Below, one piece after another: positions 35,630-45,346 of a stretch of DNA of 64,000 nt. Both the position numbers and the translations under genes were made by a program. The notes beneath the pieces were generated by a model. That model had not been told where the DNA came from, made no database searches, and saw only the letters and a program-made list of their open reading frames with translations. Each line of letters opens with the position of its first letter. Within the stretch, counting starts at the first letter, position 1. Origin of the DNA: Lepidurus packardi (taxonomy: Eukaryota; Arthropoda; Branchiopoda; Notostraca; Triopsidae); the NCBI GenBank assembly GCA_023053545.1, contig JAKZAN010000112.1, positions 27,448 through 91,447 on the forward strand, in the 5' to 3' direction.

Positions 35630-37657
35630 TCAGTGAATTTTGATCCGAGAGATACCGTATAAGGGTGCATTCGTGTTCCCTACCACTACCTTCTTCTGTT
35701 TCGTCAACTCCTAGATGAACTCTTTCTTTGTCTCACGACGCTCCTTCTTGAAGTCTTTCACCAACTGTTTACGTTGCTTGCGTTCCTATCCTGTCTACTC
35801 TTTGCTGCGCTTCTCAAAGGCAACCTTCGGTGTTTCTCTTAAAGTAGATTCGTTCAGCTTAGAGGTGTCAGCTTCGGATGCTCCATTCTTGGCTTTCTTC
35901 TTCTTCGGCTTGCCGGAGCCATCATCCACGTAGTTCAGATTGGAACAGATGGTGGAGTTCTTGATGTGGTTGGACACGATGTCATCCTCGTCTACTTCTT
36001 CCTCAGACTCGTGGAACTCGGAGTCCCCTGAGTCTTAGAGTGCCTGCTGCATCGCCACGTCCTCCGCCAACCTGAGCTTGGGATACACCGCTCTCAGGTG
36101 TATTTGGTCGGGATTGATGTTCTTGAATGTCTTCATCTTGATTTTGCGTTCTTCTTCCTGGATTTGCTAGAATTCAGGGATCTTGTACTCGCGCATAAAC
36201 TTGAGCCTCTCCTTCTTATTCAACTCGTGGAACTCCCGCTCGTCTTCTTCTTCCTCCTCCTAGTCGATTTCTACCTCATCTTCGTCTTCTGAGGGGGGAA
36301 TCGGCAGTCCTCTTTTTGTCAGAATCAGCTTCTGCAGCTCTCTGAAAGTGAGGTTTGTGCCTGGCATGAACTTCTTTTTCGCCTCTGGCTCCTTATTGTT
36401 GTCGAAGTCCTGAACTGCCTTATCAAGCTCAGCTTCCGTGATATCCATATCCTCACTTCCTGCTCCTTCAGAGTCGTCCTCCCACTCCTGATCACCCTCG
36501 TCAGACTCCTTGCTTTCCTTCACCTCTTCTTCTTTGGGTTTTTTTTGGGGAGCTGATGCCTTTTTGGGTGGAACTTGTTCTTTCTTTAACTGCTTCTTCG
36601 GGGCCTCAAGTGCGGGAGAAGGTTTTGCCTCTAAGGGTTTCGCCTTATAAACAGGTGCTCCTTCAGTTTTCTTGGGTGCTTTATTGACCTTTTCCTCTTT
36701 AGGCTTTGGCACTATGATTTCGATCTTCTAGCTCTTCACCAAGTTTGCGAAAAAGTCGTCTTCGAGAGCTTCATATCCTTCTGCTTCGTTAAGACACTCC
36801 TAGACCTCTCGAGCTTCATAAGGTAGTTTGTCTGGCTGAATATCAGTGTCGACTTCGTTTGAAGGTTTGATCTCGCTGCTGGCCACAGTCAGAATAACTT
36901 TGGCATCTGGCTTACCAATATGCTGACTGTAGTCATAACCATCATCTAAAGGCAGACCATCCATGTCGAACTTTCTCATTCTGACTCCCTTAACCTGAAG
37001 ACTTTTATAGTCCTCAGGCAAGACTTGATGGAGGAGCCTAAACTGTTCATCGGTTAGATTTTCTGCCATCTTTAGGAGCTCGGGATCTTCATCATAACAA
37101 ATTCCTGACAGCGCGGGGAAATCGTCGTCTCTGAAAACTGGTTTGGTCTACTTGACTTCTTCCTCTCCTTAGACATCGACTTCTTCATCAAACTCCTACT
37201 AAAGTTCTTCGTCTTGATATTCGCTCTGCCACTCTTCAATGTGACCTTCATCCCATTCTTCGCCCTCTTCTTCATCGATCTCCTCGATCCTGATATCCTC
37301 AACTTCATCATCCTCCTCGATGCCTTCTTGGCGTTCACCCCATCTTACGGGCTTGTTGTTGATGACTAAGTCTGCCCTGCCCCTGATCCTCTCCAGAATC
37401 TCTGGAGGAATTCCGTCAAAGCGCGAGTCATAAGGGGATCTGTTCACATTTTTAACGGGCTTCTCTTCCTCATGGCGTACGAACTCGTGCTCATTGGAGA
37501 GTCCGCGGATGAGTGTGTTTTTTTCTGCGTCGGTGAGTTTGCAGTTGCGTGTCTCTACGTGCTGAATCATGTTGCGCTGGACGCCGTTGCTGTCGACGGT
37601 GGGGACCAGCTTGAACATGACTGCATGTTTCTTATCGATGAATTTCTTGCGTCCCAT
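35630..37657 (-). CDS. LTV1: Ribosome biogenesis factor LTV1
   Basis: LTV1 is needed for late 40S maturation and export. This single-exon gene encodes 675 aa. The N-terminus (MGRKKFIDKKHAVMFKLV) and the segment DGLPLDDGYDYSQHIG match the family's conserved KKxFIxKKxAxxFxLV start and the 'fDDxYDYxQHL' motif. The centre is long, acidic and lysine-rich; the C-terminus is a basic helix (RKQRKQLVKDFKKERRETKK) as in other LTV1s. TAA/TAG in the acidic tracts (for example EVEID[E]EEEEEDE) are more natural as Glu than Gln. It is somewhat longer than the yeast and human forms (460-475 aa). Confidence 0.88.
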
Positions 37658-37865
37658 TTGCTTTTGTTCAGAAGGTGTGGCGAGTACTATTGAGTTTCAA
37701 CAATAAATAAAAATCAATAATAGCAAGTGCATGCCCCCCATGTATAGCTCTACTCCTCTCTCCTTGGCCTTTCTATTTTAGCTATTCCCATTATACTGCA
37801 CCCGCAATATAAATATTAGCCTTTGAAGTCTCAAATATTCCAATATCCTTACTCGATAGGAGTTC

Positions 37866-39095
37866 ATGGACACTCTCGTTTAAACCTGTGCAGGACTCTT
37901 CGAAAAACGCAGACTCCTCCATCTCAAGTATGCTCAAGACTACCGCAATAAACGCATCTAACAATCTCGCCGTCTCTTCGAAAATCCGTCGGCCCCACCC
38001 CCTGCAGTTTCCCCCCTTATATGTGAAGAAAGGCCTTTTATTGCTCCCCTCGAAGAGGTGGAGATGCTTCTAGAGAACATCAGTATAACCCAGCATAAAA
38101 AGAAGAAGAAGAAGCAGCATAAGCCCAAAGAGTCTCTAGTTTCCTTCGCGAAGAAATTCCAAGTTCCTGATTGGCTCGTCTAGATCCCGCAGGACTTCAA
38201 GTCATTCTTCGTGGCCATCAAGCCAGAGGGCAAAAGGGCTCTAATCTTCTTCCAGAACAGACAAGCAGTTTCCAGAGATAAGAATGGGTGTGTCATCCAC
38301 ACTTTTTAGAGCGACTACACAGGCAAGAGTCCTCAGTCGACTATTCTCGAGGCTGTCTTTAATGAGGAGACACGCACCTACTTTATTGTCGATATGATCA
38401 TGTGGAAAGGTGCATACTACACTGCTGAGGATGCCAGTTTCCGACTGGCTTGGCTCAACAGCAACCTTTAACACTATCGACCATAGTCCTATAACTGTTC
38501 GTTCGCCTTCCGACTTCTGCAGTTCTAATTGAATACGAGAACCACACTCGATTAGCTGTACACCAAGAAAACTGATTATGCAAAAGATGGATTTCTATTC
38601 GTGCATCCTGAGTCACAATATCTGCACAGTAACAATAGCAACGTCCTGCAGTGGAAGGATGCAAATACTTCTAAGTACCCGATGGATACTTATGATGAAA
38701 CCAATGTAGACATGGACGAAATACGAGCGAATCTCATTCTGTCCAAGGATGGAGCACTTTATACTCTCGATAGATACAAAGTTTAGCAGCTTCATGCTGA
38801 GGAAAGAGAGAGGGAGCAGTACTCCAGAGTCGTCAAGGTCGGATTCAGCTCCATTAAAATCTAGTAATTGCAGAAGGAGACGCCAACGATGGAGTAGGAA
38901 GGGTTCGAGGAATGTGACTCTGAAGACAAGGAGGTCATGCAGGGCAGCCGGGCTAGAGTAGTCGTGGAGGGCTTCCGTATAATCGGGAGTTGCAACTTCC
39001 GAAAATCCTTGCCTGATGCCCTGAGTAAGCTGATGTATCAATACAGAGCGCGAAAGAACCCTTTAGTATATTAGGAGCTTCGTTCGTATGTATGA
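37866..39095 (+). CDS. SNUPN: Snurportin-1, m3G-cap snRNP import adaptor
   Basis: Snurportin binds the trimethylguanosine cap of spliceosomal snRNAs and importin beta. This single-exon protein is 409 aa. Residues 8-45 resemble an importin-beta-binding segment (EKRRLLHLKYAQDYRNKRI). The cap-binding domain shows PEGKRALIFF, EETRTYFIVDMIMWKG, ASFRLAWLNSNL and DGFLFVHPESQYLHS, closely following the family's 'GKRclvva', 'nYYvlDvmcWng', 'FRfyWlhsKl' and 'DGLlFyhk..hY' blocks. Two or more TAA/TAG codons lie in loops. With importin alpha at 18.3 kb this window holds two import adaptors. Confidence 0.9.
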
Positions 39096-39316
39096 AATCG
39101 GATTTCCCGATTCAGTTTAAACAAGATCTTATGTTTTCTGACTAAAAATGCTTGAAAGGCTCTTTTATTTTTAAAGCATGCATTGTTATATGGCCATAAT
39201 CCCGATACATCGCACTTAAATTTTAACAAATCACCTGTTCGCCGGTGCTTAAATTTATGCCTGCCCACCTTCCACTCCACCTAATACTAATAGTACTCAT
39301 ACAAACATACATCCCA

Positions 39317-40234
39317 ATGCTCAAAACAACCAAAACTGCCACTCCACTCATCTTTAAGCCCTCCTGGCAGGCTGAGGGCCAAGGCGCTCGCGTATTCAGG
39401 GTCATTGGAAACCAGCACCTCAGAAGACTAGACCCTTTCCTCATGCTCGACTACTTTAATGTCAAGCTCCCTGCTGGTTTCCCTGACCACCCGCACCGTG
39501 GCTTCGAGACCGTCAGCTACTTACTCAAAGGCTAAATACACCATGAGGACTTCAGAGGTCATAAAGGCATTATCGGCCCAGGGGGCTTGCAATGGATGAC
39601 TGCAGGAAAAGGTATCCTGCACGCCGAAATGCCAGGGTCTTTTGATGAAGCCTCGATCGGATTCCAACTATGGATAAACCTAAAGTCCAGCAACAAGATG
39701 ATAAACCCCCAATACCAATAGTACAAGGCCTCTGAGATACCCATAGTTAAAAAGGAGTCAGCTACGATCAAGGTGATTTCAGGAGAATGGGAAGGCGTAA
39801 AAGGACCTATTCTAGCCCGCACGCCGGCATACTACTTCGATGTAACGTTGACGGCGAACGGCAAATTCTAGATCAAGATTCCAAAACACTGGAATAGCAT
39901 AGTCTTTATTTATGGGGGAGAAGGACTCGTCTACAATGCGAACAGCCGAGTTTCACTTGAACACGTGTGTGTGCTGGACCAGAGTACTGATGTGCATTCA
40001 TTCGCCTGCGATAAAAACGTGAACTTTGTGCTGATAGCAGGCGAACCCCTAAACGAGAAAGTGGAACAATACGGACCCTTCGTTATGAATACCCGGGAGC
40101 AGATCGAACAGACCTTCCGCGACTACTAGGAAGAGAAAAATGGGTTCGAAGGAGGCAAAAGCTGGACATCCAAAATCCGAGAGATGTCTCGTTCGCGTTC
40201 TAAAGGATCGCGGAGTCGTGAAGAGGACCTTTGA
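39317..40234 (+). CDS. Pirin
   Basis: Pirins are cupin-fold, iron-binding nuclear proteins. Single exon, 305 aa. The metal site is intact: HPHRGFETVSYLL, IHHEDFRGH and GILHAEMP provide the three histidines and one glutamate. LQWMTAGKGILHAEMP and FVLIAGEPL...GPFVMNT are near identical to human pirin. A TAG at 39719-39721 stands at the Glu of PQYQE. An in-frame ATG at 39257 would add a hydrophobic 20-residue leader; I prefer 39317, where family similarity begins. The last ~20 residues are RS-rich (SRSRSKGSRSREE), unusual for pirin. Confidence 0.93.
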
Positions 40235-40383
40235 TAGATATTGAATATTGCTATTTGATCACTCGTTGTCTCAATTTGGCGTTTGGCCACAATAAAAATA
40301 AAAAGCGAAGAGAGTTTGTTTTAAGGCAAAGTCCGTAATTTATAGAGTTAGTATTGCATTTATTCACAGATACTACCAACAAC

Positions 40384-41124
40384 ATGGCCAATAAAGTCAC
40401 GACCGAGTGGTTCGACCTCCAGGTCAAGTTCGGCAACTACCTCCCCAATGAGAAGGAGACTACTCTCTACGAAGAGCAGCAAGCCATGCAGGAAGTAAAG
40501 GCAGAAGAAAACAAACTCGAAAACGTACTCGACAGCAAGACCAACGAGCAGATCTAAGACATGGAGGACGACCTCGGTACCATCACTATTCTTAACCTTT
40601 ACGCGCTGAATACCCGCTGCAGACGTCGATGATGATTTCTACAAGGACTACATGAATAAGCGCATGGCCGAAATCAATGCACTCGCTAAGAAGGCCAAGT
40701 ACGGCAAAGTGTTTGAAATCTCGAGAGATGAGTACGTGAGGCAGGTGACGGAGGCAGACCCCGAGTCCTTCGTGGTGCTGCATTTGTACCAAGACGCAAT
40801 AGAGTGGTGTGGAGTAATCAACATGTGGCTGGTAGAACTAGCAGCAAAATACCCCTTGGTAAGACAGCAACCCTCTAATTTATTTGGTATCAGGTGAAAT
40901 TCATCAAAATAGTGGCGGACAAATGCATCGAGAAGTTCCCTGACGAGAAGTGCCCGTGCTTCATTGTATACCGTCAAGGAAAGCTGGTCTCGAACACCGT
41001 CAATGCAGATAAGTATCTCGATCCCAAGAAAATCGAGAGTCTGGAGGCTTTCCTCCTGACCATAGGAGTGTTCAACTATGAGTTGAAGAAGGAGGAAATA
41101 GAGGCAGAAAAACGGGACGACTGA
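40384..41124 (+). CDS. Phosducin-like protein (PhLP2/PDCL3 type)
   Basis: Exons 40384-40576, 40623-40858 and 40894-41124 (introns 46 and 35 nt) give 219 aa. The N-terminus (VTTEWFDLQVKFGNYLP) and acidic DMEDD linker, the helix DYMNKRMAEINALAKK, and the thioredoxin-like fold (VFEISRDEYVRQVTEAD, VVLHLYQDAIEWCGVINMWL, PCFIVYRQGKLV) fit PhLP2. These proteins help the chaperonin CCT fold actin and tubulin. No CxxC redox site is present, as expected for the family. Confidence 0.92.
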
Positions 41125-41352
41125 AACCAGTGAGGCTGATGAGAGCAGTGATTAGTCTACCCACATCCAGCGACAGGCAGCACAACTCCATTCCATAGGC
41201 CTTGCGCCCACAGTTATTATTTTAGTATTTCTTCGAAGCACACATTAAACTCAAGCACTTTTTCTATCCAAAACAAAAATAAAGACAGATAGGTTTCAAG
41301 ATACGACAGAACAATGCTTGCATCTCTTGTCTCGGGTGTCTAGAGGGGGTGA

Positions 41353-41754
41353 TCAGCGGACATCCGAGGAGAAGAGAGGGCGAGGAAGCAGAAACGCAGG
41401 AAAGGGTGGGCGTGTTGGAGATAGAGCGGGAGTGGAGATTAATTCTACGTGTATGCAGGGTGCGAGGTTTATAGCATGGTTTTGTGCTTTTTACTGTCCT
41501 TTTGAAAGAGTGGGTGTCTTTGGGGGCAGTCGATGTTTCATATTAAATTCGTCAGGGTCCTCGTTTAAAGTTGGCTTTAAAACTGTCTTTTTCTTGCCTC
41601 CCTCGTTATCCTTTCTTTTTACATAACTAACCAATTTAAGATCTAGTCCCTCACCCTCTGTCCTCCTATAATCAGCAATATTTAGTTTTTCCCTAACACT
41701 CCTCCCCTCGCCCAACTCTCTTCCTCTCCACCCCCTCTACCCTTACAGACTCAT
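41353..41754 (-). CDS. Possible small acidic/basic protein
   Basis: A 133-aa frame starts at ATG 41754, only 19 bp from the Myb gene's ATG on the other strand, and ends at TGA 41355-41353. Residues 15-95 are charged and plausible (LNIADYRRTEGEGLDLKL, KPTLNEDPDEFNMKHRLPPK); the last 40 residues are proline-rich and less convincing, so a 3' intron may be missed. No family recognised. Confidence 0.42.
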
Positions 41755-41773
41755 AACCCTCCATTACACAATC

Positions 41774-43691
41774 ATGGGAGACCGCAGAGCCTGGGAATAA
41801 GACGTAAACCCCTCATCCTAACACCAAAAACGAAACCACTCCAAATTTTCCTACCTCTTGTTTCATTTCGATGTTGAGACTTTAGTAAGACAAAGCTATT
41901 TCAGAATTGGTCAGAAAGTTCGGGAACAAGCGATGGGCAGTGATCGCCCACAAAATGGTGGAACTCTACGGCCTCAAAGGCAGATCTGGGAAGCAGTGCC
42001 GCGAAAGGTAAAAATTGAGTGTTTTATGAGGAGAATCTACCTTGTTAGATAGATTGGTCTTTTTATTTTTTGTTTCGACAGCATAATGAAAATGACACGG
42101 GCCAAGAAGCAACACTTTTATATTTGGAGGTGTATTGGCTATATAGGAAAATCCCGAAAAATATTATAAATGTGTTGTTTTTCATACTGTCGTCCTCTCG
42201 TGCCATTCTTATCATGTGTATAAGTCGACTGGGTTCTTCTCTTTTGCACTCTAATTATCCGAGTACTTCTTTACCCAATTGTGATATCCTATAGATGGCA
42301 TAACCACCTCGACGCAGCCATCAATAAGACTCCCTGGACCTCCCAGGAGGAAAAGGTCATCTTCGAAGCACACAAACAATACGGCAACAAATGGACTGAA
42401 ATCGCTAAACTCCTCGAAGGAAGGTATCATCCTCTCTCTCACCCTGCCTCTTTCTACCCCTAGGACTGACAATGCTATTAAGAATCACTTCTACTCCACT
42501 CTTCGCCGCAGCCTCCGCCGTATCAATAAACTCCTAGGCTCCAGAAACAGCACTTCCCAGATGCGAGATATCAAACCTGCCGTGCTTTCCAAGATCTTCG
42601 CCCTAGCCGAGAAAAACATCAACGGATCCGAAGATGACTCTACAGCCCGAATGATGTTGGACTGCCGAGGGCTTTCGACTGCCCTTCTGGAGTTCTCCAA
42701 CTACAAGCCTGTGAAAGACAGTAAGGCCAAGAAGCCTACAATCCCCGAAGAAGATCGAACCAAGTTCGAAAACGTAATCATGAGGATTCTTGAGTTCAAC
42801 ACGCTCTACGAAAAACAGAAGAAATAGAAAAGTCACCTCAAAAAAGGAGCCCTGAAGAAGACTGAAGCCAGGCAGCCAAATAAAATACACGAAGAGCAAG
42901 CCTTACGGTCACCAAAAGACGCAAGGACTGCAGAACCGAACATCATTTTAGCTAATGCCTGCGGGGCTACCCACTTGAGCCCTGACTCGTTAAGGGCACG
43001 CAAACTGGTCAAAAGGGATGAAGCATCTACAGAGAATGCCCACAACTTACGTGTGCCTCCAGCGAAGATAGCTTCACCAAAGAAAAGTGTGGAGCAACTA
43101 CCCAAACCCTCGACACTGTTTTCATCGATGTCCTTCCACCTGCCTAAGGCTGCAGAACAATATCTGCCACAAGGAAAAAGAGACACTGTCGACAAATAGT
43201 ACGAAGAGTATCTCAATAAACTGGTCAGTCTTAAAGACATTGAAATGAGGAAGATGGGATTCATGGTCGGCAAAAGCTAAGCTCCAGGGACTGCCATTAC
43301 CATGGGTACTTAGGAAATGGCGCAACCCAAGTACAGTAGCAGTACGTTGCTCATTCCTTCGGAAAATACTCTGGAGCTTAACCTCAACGATGACTTCATC
43401 CTCGATGATCATAACCCACATGCTTGGAGCGCAACTCCTCGGGATCTACTCTACAGTCCTACGATGCCTTCTCCGAATTTAACATGGAGTCTCAATCCTC
43501 AGGACCTCATCAAATATAGTATGGCTACCGAAGAAGAAATGGACAAGAGGCTCGAAGAGATCAAGCGAACCATCAGTAGAAACGAACGTATAGAACCCCC
43601 CGAAATGAATCTGAATGCTCCGACAACTCTCAAGAGTATGACGAGTTTTGAGCGGAGCCCGAAGAGCGCGTTTACGCACCGCTTCGGTTGA
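41774..43691 (+). CDS. R2R3 Myb-domain transcription factor
   Basis: Exons 41774-41803, 41886-42007, 42295-42423 and 42464-43691 (introns 82, 287 and 40 nt) give 502 aa. R2 (AWEEDEDKAISELV...NKRWAVIAHKM...CRERWHNHLD) and R3 (PWTSQEEKVIFEAHKQYG...TDNAIKNHFYSTLRR) are complete with their tryptophans. The TAA at 41886-41888 is the middle acidic residue of the Myb EED motif. R2 has a small insertion (VELYGLK) before the recognition helix, and the intron falls at the end of that helix. The remaining 390 residues are low complexity. The 287-nt intron is by far the longest in the window. Confidence 0.94.
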
Positions 43692-43774
43692 TTTTGCTGC
43701 CTTTTATGCTCGGGACTACTAAAAATTTAGCAACGAATTATTTATAGCGCAAAACATACAAAACTATACGGCTA

Positions 43775-44917
43775 TCACTCGTCCAGGAGACCGCTACTCA
43801 TCAGCTTCGATAGATGTTCAGGGCCTAGACGGATCTTTTGCTACCGTGAATCCAGCAGATAGTGTGACTAGTGGTCGATCAAGTACCCCTCCTCATCCAC
43901 GTAATACGTCCACTGCTCGACAATCACGTCTTCGGAGGACGGCAAGTCATCACTTTTCTCACAGCCCAGAGAACACCGCAAGCTAAACTGCTTGTTGATG
44001 GATGTCTTGGAGGAGACATCCTGAGAGATACGGGGTAGCACAAGAGAAGTAGTAATTTTGCTAATTTCCGTGTCCAACTTCTGGCGAATCTTCTAAATTT
44101 CGGAACAAACACTCGTAAACTCCATTCTTGTCACGTTGGAGTCGTGCTCAATGCGGTGAATGGTTGACTCGAATAGCTCTTTCAGGGTATTGATATTTTG
44201 TGCATTCTCCATTTAGATATTCGTTCTTCGACCCATTCTGGCATCGAGACTCCTCATCAGGTCTTGTTGGACTGAACTAATGCTATTGAGGATGCTTTAG
44301 TGGGAGATTGCCTGCTCAGACTTGACTGTTTGCAGCAGGCTCTGGGCCGATGCGTTCAGCTTGGTTTATAGCTCGTGGGCATTGACTGATTAGCTTGAGA
44401 TGTGGTCGAGACGAGCCTCAATCACCATAATTTTATTGCATAGTTCCGTTATTTTTTATTGACAACCAGTCATTAGCGCTTTCAGCTGTTGGTGCTGGTG
44501 CTAGGGCATTCCTCCCATCAAGTGCTGACTCTGCCACATATTGTTGTTGCTAGGTCCACCATTACTTGAACCTGTTGGCTGGTCCTGGTAGAGGTACAAT
44601 TGATTATTAAGGGCTTTTGAGTTCATTAGATTCTTGAGGTCGATGCTACCCTGGGGGGTACCTGGTTGGCTGATGCTAGTGATGTTGTGATAGCCTTGGT
44701 TGCGAACTTGGGGCTGCCTTAGCTGTACATCAGGAGAGACTTCTATGCGGAGGCGGTTGTGGGTGGTATTATGGATATTCTGGCTGGAAGTGAGGGAAGT
44801 AGATGTGGTAGGAGTATCATCCTTTTTATGAGCATGCCAGTATGCTGGTCCCTTGATGGCGAGCTCATGAGGACGAGAGTCTGGAGGGCGCTGGGTGAGG
44901 ATGATCTTTTTATTCAT
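43775..44917 (-). CDS. Coiled-coil protein, unknown
   Basis: Single-exon 380-aa protein. The first 140 residues are Gln/Asn/Ser-rich. From about 145 to 300 it is a long coiled coil with heptads (ITELCNKIMVIEARLDHIS, MENAQNINTLKELFEST). The C-terminus contains a compact aromatic piece (WTYYVDEEGYLIDH) followed by TAG as sense and 33 more residues to TGA at 43777-43775. No known family. Confidence 0.7.
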
Positions 44918-45346
44918 GGGTGTAGAATTAGAAAATTGGTATTATACTAATCTGTTATCTTAGTGCAGATAATTGGATAATAAGGTATTGGGATGTTCTA
45001 GTCCTAACCGGGAGTTACGGCTTTAACACATAGAGGATAATGAGTACAGATCTGATAGCATGTGAAATCGTTCCTTTACTCGAAGAGTCTCCGATTAGGT
45101 GGGTTGATGATTAGCCCACTATAGTCCAGAATATAGGGTCAATTCACCCAACTATTTTTTCAAACTTGGCTCAATATGCCTTACCTTTTATACGCCCAAC
45201 ATCTTCGCACCTACATTGTTTCCATCGCCTATTAAAAATTATTGATTTCGACCTCTGTCTTACTTCGTCAGGCATCGAGTGTTGTGTTTTTATTTATATG
45301 CGATATAATAGCACATCATTCAAACTCTAAAAGTATCAAGATACCC
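44918..45346. promoter_or_regulatory. Divergent intergenic region before DOP1
   Basis: This 429-bp AT-rich spacer lies between the coiled-coil gene and DOP1, which are transcribed away from each other. I see no ORF with family similarity, RNA gene or repeat. Confidence 0.4.

Noticed and set aside
39257-39316. Upstream in-frame ATG giving pirin a hydrophobic leader
   Set aside because: Pirins lack a leader and similarity starts after ATG 39317; the extension is probably 5' UTR, though an alternative targeted form cannot be excluded.
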